The translations under genes and the position numbers were made by a program. Source: Ciceribacter lividus (GTDB lineage: Bacteria; Pseudomonadota; Alphaproteobacteria; Rhizobiales; Rhizobiaceae). Taken from it: a DNA stretch of 64,000 nucleotides. Under the pieces are notes generated by a model. It was not told where the DNA came from and ran no database searches. It saw only the letters and a program-made list of their open reading frames with translations. Positions 7,851 to 15,976 of the stretch are shown piece by piece (the stretch's first letter is position 1; every line of letters begins with the position of its first letter). The DNA lies in assembly GCF_003337715.1 (NCBI RefSeq), contig NZ_QPIX01000008.1:62001-126000 (forward strand), written 5' to 3'.

Positions 7851-9020
7851 TTAGGAGCCGGAAACGACCCGAAGATTGCCGCCGTGGCCACCGCCGCCGA
7901 AGAGTGGCCGGTCGCCGAAGGACGAACGGATCTGGTTACGCGGGCCGCCGAGGCCGATTTCCGGGAAAAGCAGCTCGGAGACGCGATAAGCCTCCTCGAG
8001 ATGCGGATACCCCGAGGCGACGACGGTATCGATGCCGAGCGCCTGGTATTCCCTGAGGCGGGCGGCCACCGTCTTCGGAGAGCCGACCAGCGCCGTACCC
8101 GCACCGGAGCGCACGAGACCGATGCCGGCCCAAAGGTTCGGCGAGACCTCGAGCTTGTCGCGCCGGCCGTTGTGGAGCGCGATCATGCGGGTCTGGCCGA
8201 CGGAATCGGAGGTTCTGGCGAAGGATTCCTGTGCGGCAGCGATCGTCTCGTCGGAGAGCCTCGAGATCAGTCGGTCCGCAGCCTCCCATGCCTCCTCGTC
8301 GGTTTCCCGGACGATGAAGTGGAGACGGATGCCGAAGCCGACGTCGCGACCTTTTGCAGCCGCGGCCCTGCGGACCGTGGCGATCTTCTCCGCGACCTGT
8401 TCCGGCGGCTCTCCCCAGGTGAGATACTTGTCGACGAAACCGGCGGAGAACTGGATCGCGGCATCCGACGAGCCGCCGAAATAGAGCGGTGGACGCGGCG
8501 TCTGCACCGGCGGAAAGCCGAGCCTTGCCCCGATCGCCTTGATGTACTGTCCGTCGAGGTCGGCGCTACCCGTCTCGATCAGTTCGTTGAAGACCCGGAA
8601 GAACTCGTCCGCATGGGCATAGCGCTCGTCATGCGGCAGGAAAATGCCGTCGCCCGCAAGCTCCTGCGGATTGCCGCCGACAACGATATTGAGCAACAGT
8701 CGCCCGTTCGACACACGGTCGAGAGTCGCGGCGAGACGGGCGTAATAGGCAGGTGAGGCAGTGCCGGGGCGGATCGCCACCAGGAATTTCAGCTTCTCAG
8801 TGTGCGCAGCCAGATTGGCGGCGAGCACGAAGGACTCCTCGCAGGCGACCCCGGTCGGGATCAGCACGCCCGAATAGCCGAGACGGTCGGCGGCGGTGGC
8901 GATCTCGCGGAAATAGCCGGGATCGGCGGGGCGGCTCAGCGTGTCCGAGCCGATATAGGTGCCGTCGCCCGATGTCGGGATGAACCAGAGGAAATCGAGC
9001 GGCTTCTGGGTGTGGGTCAT
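7851..9020 (-). CDS. ssuD: FMNH2-dependent alkanesulfonate monooxygenase
   Basis: A 389-aa bacterial-luciferase-type TIM-barrel enzyme, close to the 381 aa of E. coli SsuD. It cleaves C1-substituted alkanesulfonates with FMNH2 and O2 to an aldehyde and sulfite. The N-terminus [17 protein letters not shown] and the block [11 protein letters not shown] (Cys60, matching the conserved SsuD Cys54) are characteristic. [16 protein letters not shown] and YFGGSSDAA are phosphate/flavin-binding loops, and [12 protein letters not shown] lies near the C-terminus. The reduced flavin partner is probably the reductase at 3895-4461. The gene lies between the binding protein and permease genes, as in other ssu operons. 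Confidence 0.94.
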   Translation of the reverse strand: MTHTQKPLDFLWFIPTSGDGTYIGSDTLSRPADPGYFREIATAADRLGYSGVLIPTGVACEESFVLAANLAAHTEKLKFLVAIRPGTASPAYYARLAATLDRVSNGRLLLNIVVGGNPQELAGDGIFLPHDERYAHADEFFRVFNELIETGSADLDGQYIKAIGARLGFPPVQTPRPPLYFGGSSDAAIQFSAGFVDKYLTWGEPPEQVAEKIATVRRAAAAKGRDVGFGIRLHFIVRETDEEAWEAADRLISRLSDETIAAAQESFARTSDSVGQTRMIALHNGRRDKLEVSPNLWAGIGLVRSGAGTALVGSPKTVAARLREYQALGIDTVVASGYPHLEEAYRVSELLFPEIGLGGPRNQIRSSFGDRPLFGGGGHGGNLRVVSGS

Positions 9021-9047
9021 GGCAATATCCTTTCCGTGAACACAATG

Positions 9048-10010
9048 TCAGCTGGCTTTCGGGCGCCAGACGATGTCGGTGATGGCGAGCTTTTTCGGCA
9101 GGATGCCGAGGTCGTGGAATTCGTCGGCGAGCGCCTGCTGATAGGCAACCGCCTCGTCCCCGAGCGTCTGGACCTTGCCGAGATCGGCGCCGCGGCGGGT
9201 GAGCACGGTACGGGTGACCGGCTCCGGCACGCCGGTGATCTCGGCGATCGCAGGGATGGTCTGGTCGAGGTTCGCCTGAGCCCAGACGCCGGTCCTGGCG
9301 AGCTCGTCGAGCACTTCGACGATTACCTCGGACTGATCACGAACGAAGTCGCCGTTGCCGAGAAAGAAAGACCAACTGTCGACGATGCCTTCCGCCGTCG
9401 TCAGCACGCGGGTGTCCGGGTCGGCTTCGGCGATCGCGAAATAGGGGTCCCAGATCGACCAGGCGTCGATCCCGCCCGTCTTGAAGGCGGCGGCGGCATC
9501 CGGAGGCGTGAGATCCAGAGCCTCGATATCGGCGACCGAAAGTCCCGCCTTGCGCAACGCCTTCACCGTGAAATTGTGGGCGCTCGACCCGCGCTTGAAG
9601 GCGACCTTCCGGCCCTTCAGGTCCCCGATCGCCTGGATCGGTGACTGCTTGTGAACGAGGATGGCGGAGCCTGCCGCCGTTCCCTTGTAGGTGCCGACAT
9701 AGACGAGATTGCCGCCGGCGGCCTGGGCGAAAAGCGGCGGGACGTCCCCGGTCGGGCCGAAATCGAGCGCGCCGGCGCCCAGCGCTTCGAGAAGCGGCGG
9801 GCCGGAGGTGAATTCCGACCAGCTCACCGTGATGCCGCGGGGCGCAAGTCGCTTCTCGATGGCCCCCGTGCGCTTGGCGAGCGCCAGCACGCCGTTCTTC
9901 TGCCAGCCGATGCGAAAATTGCCAGACGCGGCGGCAGTCCGGATATTCGGCATGGCGAGCGCCGCCGCGGAAGCACCGAGAAGTGCGAGGCCTTGTCTTC
10001 TTGTAATCAT
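9048..10010 (-). CDS. ssuA: Aliphatic sulfonate ABC transporter substrate-binding protein
   Basis: About 320 aa periplasmic binding protein. The N-terminal RRQGLALLGASAAALAMPNI is a signal peptide with a twin-arginine pair; mature sequence starts near FRIGWQKNGV. The family fold shows in LLEALGAGALDFGPTGDVPPLFAQ and the ligand-domain block AFKRGSSAHNFTVKALRKAG. GIDAWSIWDPYFAIAE is typical of SsuA/TauA-like proteins. Two adjacent ATGs (10013 and 10010) are possible; GGAGG is better spaced for 10010. First gene of the operon, with the putative operator at 10066-10077 about 55 bp upstream. Confidence 0.92.
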   Translation of the reverse strand: MITRRQGLALLGASAAALAMPNIRTAAASGNFRIGWQKNGVLALAKRTGAIEKRLAPRGITVSWSEFTSGPPLLEALGAGALDFGPTGDVPPLFAQAAGGNLVYVGTYKGTAAGSAILVHKQSPIQAIGDLKGRKVAFKRGSSAHNFTVKALRKAGLSVADIEALDLTPPDAAAAFKTGGIDAWSIWDPYFAIAEADPDTRVLTTAEGIVDSWSFFLGNGDFVRDQSEVIVEVLDELARTGVWAQANLDQTIPAIAEITGVPEPVTRTVLTRRGADLGKVQTLGDEAVAYQQALADEFHDLGILPKKLAITDIVWRPKAS

Positions 10011-10013
10011 CAT

Positions 10014-10546
10014 GAACCTCCGGGTAGGGCGCAGCTCCCGCGCCGTTCGATGATGTCAGATGATAATATTTTCTATAGTTTCAGTAAGAAATAAAGTTGC
10101 GCCAGGCACGGACAAAGGGGATTATCCATCGCGACCGACGGCGGATCATGGATTCATCGCGTTCGATGCCGGAGCCACGCGGGGCGACGCGCCACCGCGC
10201 ACTGCAATTGAAACGACCAGACCTTCCGCAACGACAACGCCTGAAATCCATGGTCGGCATCGGCTGTCCGCACAGCGATCGAGCATATTGGACATTTCCG
10301 GCTAATTCGGAGTCGTTCTGACGGAGCGAATCTGCCGGAAATGCTCATTGATCGGCAAGTGTCTCGAAGAAGAGCCTGACCGCAAAAGTCTACCGGACAA
10401 GATGCACGAACGTCCGGACTCATCCCCGTCTCGTCTCCCCCTCGACGGAACCGGCGTGACCGAAGGTCGCCATGCGCGCGAGACACGGGAATACGATTTG
10501 AAACATCAATAGATTGGTAGTAGACATGAAACACCAAGGCTGAAAC
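10014..10546. other. Intergenic region between ssuA and the hyf-like operon
   Basis: About 530 bp. The end near ssuA is AT-rich and carries the TATAGAAAATAT element. The end near 10500 carries three TGAAACA repeats. Between them (about 10100-10480) I see no gene with coding character on either strand and no RNA gene. Confidence 0.5.
10066..10077. promoter_or_regulatory. Putative sulfur-regulon operator upstream of ssuA
   Basis: On the minus strand this reads TATAGAAAATAT, identical to 4560-4571. It is preceded by AAC on the same strand, giving AACTATA as in the Rrf2-gene palindrome at 2054. A looser TTTCT-N12-AGAAA repeat spans 10070-10091. Placement about 55 bp upstream of ssuA fits promoter control by the Rrf2 protein, which is inferred. 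Confidence 0.5.
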
Positions 10547-10547
10547 A
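10499..10547 (+). promoter_or_regulatory. Three TGAAACA direct repeats before the HTH gene
   Basis: TGAAACA occurs at 10499, 10527 and 10541, with register differences of 28 and 14 bp. The third copy overlaps the start codon of the HTH gene. Regular spacing in multiples of 14 and overlap with the translation start suggest an autoregulatory operator. Chance recurrence of a 7-mer cannot be excluded. Confidence 0.4.
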
Positions 10548-10873
10548 TGAGAAGCGATGGCGGAACCGTGATTACATCCGCTCAATTGCGAGCCGCCAGG
10601 GCTCTTCTCGGAATTGACCAGCGCAAACTGGCCGGCCTCGTCGGTGTGTCCGTCCCGACGATCCAGCGAATGGAAGCAAGCCCCCACGTCATCCGCGGCA
10701 ATGTCGACTCGCTGATGCGGCTCCTGCGCGCTCTCGACGATGCCGGAATCGCCTTGATCGACGACGGAGAGGCGAGCGAGGGGGGCGGTCGCGGCGTGCG
10801 GTTGAAGGCGCCGCCGTCCCGCGGAACAACCGAAGAGGCAGCAAGCACCCCAGGTGCGGGGGAACCGTCATGA
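10547..10873 (+). CDS. Small XRE-like helix-turn-helix regulator coupled to the hyf-like operon
   Basis: A 108-aa protein with an XRE/Cro-type HTH at residues 9-45: ITSAQLRAARALLGIDQRKL, then VGVSVPTIQRMEAS. The C-terminal 40 residues are low-complexity and probably disordered. Its stop codon overlaps the start of the hyfB-like gene as ATGA (10870-10873), so the two are translationally coupled. It probably regulates the complex, possibly through the TGAAACA repeats just upstream. Many alphaproteobacterial HTH proteins of this size regulate adjacent operons, but the signal sensed is unknown. Confidence 0.8.
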   Translation: MRSDGGTVITSAQLRAARALLGIDQRKLAGLVGVSVPTIQRMEASPHVIRGNVDSLMRLLRALDDAGIALIDDGEASEGGGRGVRLKAPPSRGTTEEAASTPGAGEPS

Positions 10874-12891
10874 CCCCCGTCCAGGTCGTCCTCGTCTCGG
10901 TCGGCGCCTATCTGGGCACAGCAGTGCTCGGGGCGGCCGCGGGACGGAGAGCCTGGGCAACATCCCTCGTCTACGCGCTCGCCTTTTGCGTTTCCGCGGT
11001 GGTCGTCGCGACCGCAGTCTCGCATCTGCTTGGCGCGGCAACAGGCGGCACGGCGTCCGAGGTGGCGCTGCCGCTCGGGCTTCCCTGGCTCGGATCGCAT
11101 CTCCGGCTCGACGCGCTCTCGGCCTTTTTTCTTTCTGTCGTCGGGCTCGGCGGCGCGCTCGCGAGCCTCTACGGCCTCGGCTACGGGCACCATGAAGAGG
11201 CACCGCAGCGCGTGCTTCCCTTCTTTCCCGCCTTCCTCGCCGGCATGACCCTCGTGATCCTCGCGGCCGACGCCTTCACCTTCCTCATCTCCTGGGAATT
11301 CATGTCGCTCGCCTCCTGGGCGCTGGTGATGGCGCACCACCATGAGGCCGCCAATCGCAAGGCGGGCTATATCTACATCGTCATGGCGAGCTTCGGCACG
11401 CTCGCACTGCTGCTCGCGTTCGGCCTACTGGCGGGGTCGGACGGCAATTATGCCTTCGCCGCGATCCGCGCCGCAGAGCATACGCCGCTCGTTGCTGGAA
11501 GTGTGCTCGTGCTTCTTCTTCTCGGCGCCGGTTCGAAGGCGGGCCTCGTGCCGCTGCATGTCTGGCTGCCGCTCGCCCATCCGGCAGCACCCAGCCACGT
11601 TTCGGCGCTGATGAGCGGCGTCATGACCAAGGTCGCCATCTACGGCTTCGTCCGCATCGTCTTCGACCTTCTGGGACAGCCCGCACCCTGGCAGGGCATT
11701 TTGGTCCTGGTGATCGGCGGAGCAACCGCCAGCCTCGGCATTCTCCATGCCCTGATGGAACGGGATCTCAAGCGCCTGCTCGCCTACAGCACGATCGAGA
11801 ACATCGGCATCATTTTCGTGAGCCTCGGACTGACGCTCGCCTTTGCGGCAAACGGCATGACGGGCCCGGCGGCGCTCGCCTTCACGGCCGCGCTTTTCCA
11901 TGTCCTCAACCACTCCTTCTTCAAGAGCCTGCTCTTTTTCGGCGCCGGCGCCGTGCTGAGCGCGACCGGCGAGCGCGATATGGAAAAGCTCGGCGGTCTG
12001 ATCCACCGCATGCCGGTCACCAGCTTCGCCTTCCTCGTCGGCAGCGTGGCGATCTCGGCGCTGCCGCCGTTCAACGGCTTCGCCTCGGAATGGCTGGCCT
12101 TCCAGGCGGTTCTGCAAAGCCCCGATCTGCCGCAATGGGGCCTGAAGATCATCGTGCCGGCGATCGGCGGGCTCTTGGCGCTCTCGGCAGCCCTTGCCGC
12201 CACCTGCTTCGTCAAGGCGTTCGGCGTGACCTTCCTCGGGCGCCCGCGCACGGCGATCGCCTCCGTGGCGGCCGAGGTCGATCGCTTTTCGCTTGCCGCG
12301 ATGCTGGTGCTTGCAGCACTCTGCCTCCTCGCCGGTATCCTGCCGGGCCTCGTCATGGATAGCCTCGCCCCGGTCGCGCTCGCGCTTCTCGGCGACCGCC
12401 TGCCTGTCCAGGCCGGTATTGCCTGGCTGTCGATCGTGCCGATCACCGAAACCCACAGCTCCTATAACGGCCTGCTGGTCTTCCTCTTCATCGCCTTCTC
12501 GGCCTCGGTTGCCGCCTTCCTCGTCCATCATCTCGGCTCGCGGGCGCTCCGGCGGGCGCCGGCATGGGACTGCGGCTTCCCCGAGCCGAGCCCGATGACG
12601 CAGTATTCGGCGGGCAGTTTCGCGCAACCGATCCGCCGCGTGTTCGGCACGCTGGTCTTCCGCGCCCGCGAGCAGGTCGACATGCCCGCCCCCGGTGAAC
12701 TGCGGCCGGCGCGACTGACGGTCACGACCCGCGACCTGATCTGGGATTGGCTCTATGCGCCGTTGACCGGTGCGGTCGGCTACATCGCGGAGAAGCTCAA
12801 TCACCTGCAATTCCTGACGATCCGGCGCTATCTCAGTCTCGTCTTCGTCGCCCTCATCCTCCTGCTTCTGGTGGTGGCGCTATGGACGTAA
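10870..12891 (+). CDS. HyfB/HycC-like proton-translocating membrane subunit
   Basis: A 673-aa polytopic protein homologous to hydrogenase-4 subunit B and the antiporter-like NuoL/M/N subunits of complex I. Visible marks are MSLASWALVMAHHH, GSKAGLVPLHVWLPLAHPAA (channel lysine and conserved Pro/His), ALMERDLKRLLAYSTIENIG and HVLNHSFFKSLLFFGAGAVL. The last segment, including DLIWDWLYAPLTGAVGYIAEKL, is typical of HyfB. It would conduct protons coupled to electron transfer in the peripheral arm. First of six complex genes; it overlaps the next gene by ten bases. Confidence 0.9.
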   Translation: MTPVQVVLVSVGAYLGTAVLGAAAGRRAWATSLVYALAFCVSAVVVATAVSHLLGAATGGTASEVALPLGLPWLGSHLRLDALSAFFLSVVGLGGALASLYGLGYGHHEEAPQRVLPFFPAFLAGMTLVILAADAFTFLISWEFMSLASWALVMAHHHEAANRKAGYIYIVMASFGTLALLLAFGLLAGSDGNYAFAAIRAAEHTPLVAGSVLVLLLLGAGSKAGLVPLHVWLPLAHPAAPSHVSALMSGVMTKVAIYGFVRIVFDLLGQPAPWQGILVLVIGGATASLGILHALMERDLKRLLAYSTIENIGIIFVSLGLTLAFAANGMTGPAALAFTAALFHVLNHSFFKSLLFFGAGAVLSATGERDMEKLGGLIHRMPVTSFAFLVGSVAISALPPFNGFASEWLAFQAVLQSPDLPQWGLKIIVPAIGGLLALSAALAATCFVKAFGVTFLGRPRTAIASVAAEVDRFSLAAMLVLAALCLLAGILPGLVMDSLAPVALALLGDRLPVQAGIAWLSIVPITETHSSYNGLLVFLFIAFSASVAAFLVHHLGSRALRRAPAWDCGFPEPSPMTQYSAGSFAQPIRRVFGTLVFRAREQVDMPAPGELRPARLTVTTRDLIWDWLYAPLTGAVGYIAEKLNHLQFLTIRRYLSLVFVALILLLLVVALWT

Positions 12892-13838
12892 TTTCCTCCT
12901 TCCTCATCCAGTCCCTGCAGATGGCGATGGTCATATCGCTGGCGCCCTTGCTCACCGGCTTCGTGCGCAAGGTGAAGGCGCGGCTGCTGCGCCGCCGCGG
13001 ACCTTCGGTGTTCCAGCCCTACCGCGACCTCGCACGGCTCTTCCGCAAGGAAGCGATCGTGGCGGAAAACGCCTCATGGCTCTTCCGGGTCGCGCCTTAT
13101 CTCATCTTCGCGGCGACCTGGGTTGCGGCCGCGATCGTCCCGACCTTTGCGACGGGGCTCATCTTCAGCTGGACGGCGGACCTGATTGCGATCGTCGCCC
13201 TCCTCGGCAGCGCGCGCTTCTTTCTCGCTCTGGCCGGCATGGATGTCGGCACGAGTTTCGGCGGGATCGGATCGAGTCGCGAGATGATGATCGCAACCCT
13301 TGCCGAGCCGGCAATGCTGCTCATCATCTTTTCACTGGCGCTCGTCGCCGGCTCGACGCAGCTTTCCAGCATCGCCGCCTTCGTCAATTCGCCGGAGGTC
13401 GGCCTGCGCGTCTCGCTCGGCATCGCCCTCGTCGCGATCGTCATGGTAGCGATCGCGGAGAATGCACGCATCCCCGTCGACAATCCCGCGACCCACCTCG
13501 AGCTCACCATGGTGCACGAGGCGATGGTGCTCGAATATTCCGGCCGGCATCTGGCAATGATCGAACTTGCCGCCTCTTTGAAGCTCCTGCTTTACGTCTC
13601 GCTGATCGCCTGCATCTTCGTGCCCTTCCAGCTTGCCGGCCCCGGCGACGCACCGGCCGCCTACGTAACAGCGGCACTCGCCTATCCCGTCAAGCTCGCC
13701 GTCGCCGGCATTCTGCTCGCCGTCTTCGAGACGGCGACCGCCAAGATGCGGATCTTCCGCGTTCCGGAATTCCTCGGCGCAGCCCTTATGCTCGGCCTGC
13801 TCGCGACCCTTCTGCGCTTCGTATCGAGGAGCTTGTGA
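12882..13838 (+). CDS. HyfC/HycD-like subunit (NuoH homologue)
   Basis: A 318-aa membrane protein of the respiratory-chain NADH dehydrogenase subunit 1 family. The N-terminal loop RKVKARLLRRRGPSVFQPYR and the block ENARIPVDNPATHLELTMVH (acidic quinone/proton-channel loop) are diagnostic. About eight hydrophobic segments are visible. It would anchor the peripheral arm to the membrane and transmit redox energy. The ATG at 12882 lies inside the 3' end of the hyfB-like gene; the upstream in-frame sequence is a shadow of that gene. Overlaps the next gene as TGATG. Confidence 0.9.
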   Translation: MDVISSFLIQSLQMAMVISLAPLLTGFVRKVKARLLRRRGPSVFQPYRDLARLFRKEAIVAENASWLFRVAPYLIFAATWVAAAIVPTFATGLIFSWTADLIAIVALLGSARFFLALAGMDVGTSFGGIGSSREMMIATLAEPAMLLIIFSLALVAGSTQLSSIAAFVNSPEVGLRVSLGIALVAIVMVAIAENARIPVDNPATHLELTMVHEAMVLEYSGRHLAMIELAASLKLLLYVSLIACIFVPFQLAGPGDAPAAYVTAALAYPVKLAVAGILLAVFETATAKMRIFRVPEFLGAALMLGLLATLLRFVSRSL

Positions 13839-14503
13839 TGCACGGTCTCGTCTTCGACATAGCGCACCTTCTGGCCGGCGGCCTCGTCGTCGTCAGCATG
13901 ATGATGCTCTATCAGGATCGGCTTTACGCGCTCCTCAACGTCTTTGCGCTGCATTCGCTGGTGCTGACCCTTTCGGTCGCCTGGCAGGCCTATATCCAGG
14001 ATGCGCCACACCTCTATGTGACGGCGGCGATCGCGCTCATCTTCAAGGCGATCGTCATTCCGGTCGTCTTGCACCGGATGATCCGCCAGCTCGGCATTCA
14101 CCGCGAAATCGAGACCGTCGTCGGTATCGGGCCGACCATGCTCGCCGGCATCGGGCTCGTCGCGCTCGCCATGGTGGTCATGCTCAGGGTTACCCCCGGT
14201 GCCAATCCGCTGGTGCGCGAAGACCTCGCCTTCGCGCTCTCGGTGCTGCTGATCAGCCTGCTGGTGATGGTGACGCGGCGTAACGCGGTGAGCCAGGTGG
14301 TCGGATTCATGTCGCTCGAAAACAGCCTCGTGCTGGCCGCGACCGGTGCCAAGGGCATGCCGCTCGTCGTCGAGATCAGCGTGGCCTTCTCGATCCTGAT
14401 CGCCTTCATCGTCATCGGCGTCTTCCTCTTCCGCATTCGCGAGCGTTTCGACACCGTCGACGTCGCAGCCCTCGACGACTTCAAGGGGAGGATGCGCAAA
14501 TGA
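13838..14503 (+). CDS. HyfE-like membrane subunit
   Basis: A 221-aa protein with about six hydrophobic segments, matching HyfE, the hydrogenase-4 subunit whose C-terminal half resembles NuoK. Visible marks are MMMLYQDRLYALLNVFALHS near the N-terminus and VSQVVGFMSLENSLVLAATG, with the conserved glutamate seen in NuoK-like helices. HyfE is absent from formate hydrogenlyase-1, so this is a Hyf-type arrangement. Start and stop overlap both neighbours, indicating strict co-translation. Confidence 0.88.
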   Translation: MHGLVFDIAHLLAGGLVVVSMMMLYQDRLYALLNVFALHSLVLTLSVAWQAYIQDAPHLYVTAAIALIFKAIVIPVVLHRMIRQLGIHREIETVVGIGPTMLAGIGLVALAMVVMLRVTPGANPLVREDLAFALSVLLISLLVMVTRRNAVSQVVGFMSLENSLVLAATGAKGMPLVVEISVAFSILIAFIVIGVFLFRIRERFDTVDVAALDDFKGRMRK

Positions 14504-15963
14504 ACGCGCTCTCACCCCTCCTCGCCTTCGACGCCGAGCGTGTTGTCCTCGTGATCCCGATCGTCGCGGCCGTGGTGCTCGCCGTCCTGCCCGGCTACCG
14601 CCTCACCGCGCGGCTCAACGTGGTCGCGAGCCTGCTCACGCTGCTGGCGGCGCTTTCGCTCCTTGTCACCCCGCGGCCCGAGGCCGGGCAGTATCTCCTC
14701 GTCGACGACCTCAACATCGTCTTCATCGTGCTCAACACCTTCGTCGGTTTCACGACCAGCGTGTTCAGTGCGAGCTACATCGCCCATGAACTGGAGATCG
14801 GTCGGCTGACACCGGCAAACCTGCGGTTCTACCACGCGATGTACCAGATCATGATGTTCGGCATGAATCTCGCCTTCGTGTCGAACAATATCGGCCTGAT
14901 GTGGGTGGCAGTCGAACTTGCGACGCTGACCACCGTGCTGATGGTCGGGATCTACCGGACCCACGAGGCGCTCGAGGCGGCATGGAAATACTTCATTCTC
15001 GGCAGCGTCGGGATCGCCTTCGCCCTTTTCGGGACGATCCTCGTCTATCTGGCGGCGCAGCCCGTGGTCGGGGAAGGCTATGACGCCATGGTCTGGACGA
15101 TCCTGATCCAGCACGCCGCTGCCTTCGACCCGGCGCTTCTCAACATCGCCTTCGTCTTCCTCTTTCTCGGCTACGGCACCAAGGTGGGGCTCGCCCCCCT
15201 GCACGCCTGGTTGCCGGATGCCCATGCGGAGGGGCCGACACCGATTTCGGCAGTGCTTTCCGGCCTGTTGCTGAATGTCGCGCTCTATGCGGTGCTGCGC
15301 TTCAAGATGCTGCTTTCGGCAAGTCCCGAGGCGCTGGCGCCCGGACCGCTGATGATGACGATGGGGCTCGCCTCGCTGATCTTCGCCGGCTTCATGCTCT
15401 ACCGTCGCCGCGACATCAAGCGCATGTTCGCATATTCCTCGATCGAGCACATGGGCATCATCGTCTTCGCCTTCGGGCTCGGCGGGCCGCTCGCGAACTT
15501 CGCCGGTCTCCTGCACATGGTCATGCATTCGCTGACCAAATCGGCGATCTTCTTCGCCGTCGGCCACATCTCGCAGATCAAGGGGACGCAGCGGCTTTCG
15601 GCAATCCGCGGGCTGACCGAGACGCATCCGGGCCTCGGCTGGGGACTGCTCGCCGGGGTCGTGGCGATCGCCGGCCTGCCGCCCGGCGGCATCTTCATGA
15701 GCGAGTTCCTCATCGTGAGTTCGGCCTTCTCCAGGCAGCCCGTGCTCGGCGTCCTGCTGGTGTTCGGGCTTCTCGTCGCCTTCGGCGCGCTCCTCCTGCG
15801 GCTGACCGGTGCGGCCTTCGGCCGGCCGCGCGGCAGCACGGCGCCGGCGGAAGCCTCCTACCTGCCGATGTATGCTCATCTCGCGCTCGTACTGATCGCC
15901 GGGATTTACCTGCCGCCGCCGCTGGTCGCCTGGTTCCAGCACATCGCAAACCTTCTTCGCTGA
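14500..15963 (+). CDS. HyfF-like antiporter-type subunit
   Basis: A 487-aa polytopic protein of the NuoL/M/N and Mrp antiporter superfamily, a second proton-channel subunit as in Hyf. Visible marks are NIGLMWVAVELATLTTVLMV (channel glutamate), GYGTKVGLAPLHAWLPDAHA, YRRRDIKRMFAYSSIEHMG and HMVMHSLTKSAIFFAVGH. Together with the HyfB-like protein it suggests at least two pumping modules. ATGA overlap with the preceding gene; 13 bp precede the hyfG-like GTG start, where GGGAGGGAG is the ribosome binding site. Confidence 0.9.
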   Translation: MNALSPLLAFDAERVVLVIPIVAAVVLAVLPGYRLTARLNVVASLLTLLAALSLLVTPRPEAGQYLLVDDLNIVFIVLNTFVGFTTSVFSASYIAHELEIGRLTPANLRFYHAMYQIMMFGMNLAFVSNNIGLMWVAVELATLTTVLMVGIYRTHEALEAAWKYFILGSVGIAFALFGTILVYLAAQPVVGEGYDAMVWTILIQHAAAFDPALLNIAFVFLFLGYGTKVGLAPLHAWLPDAHAEGPTPISAVLSGLLLNVALYAVLRFKMLLSASPEALAPGPLMMTMGLASLIFAGFMLYRRRDIKRMFAYSSIEHMGIIVFAFGLGGPLANFAGLLHMVMHSLTKSAIFFAVGHISQIKGTQRLSAIRGLTETHPGLGWGLLAGVVAIAGLPPGGIFMSEFLIVSSAFSRQPVLGVLLVFGLLVAFGALLLRLTGAAFGRPRGSTAPAEASYLPMYAHLALVLIAGIYLPPPLVAWFQHIANLLR

Positions 15964-15976
15964 CGGGAGGGAGATC

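Noticed and set aside
10154..10687. Minus-strand ORF of 177 codons in the ssuA-HTH spacer
   Set aside because: No recognisable domain, overlaps the HTH gene antisense, and its composition is that of random high-GC frame.
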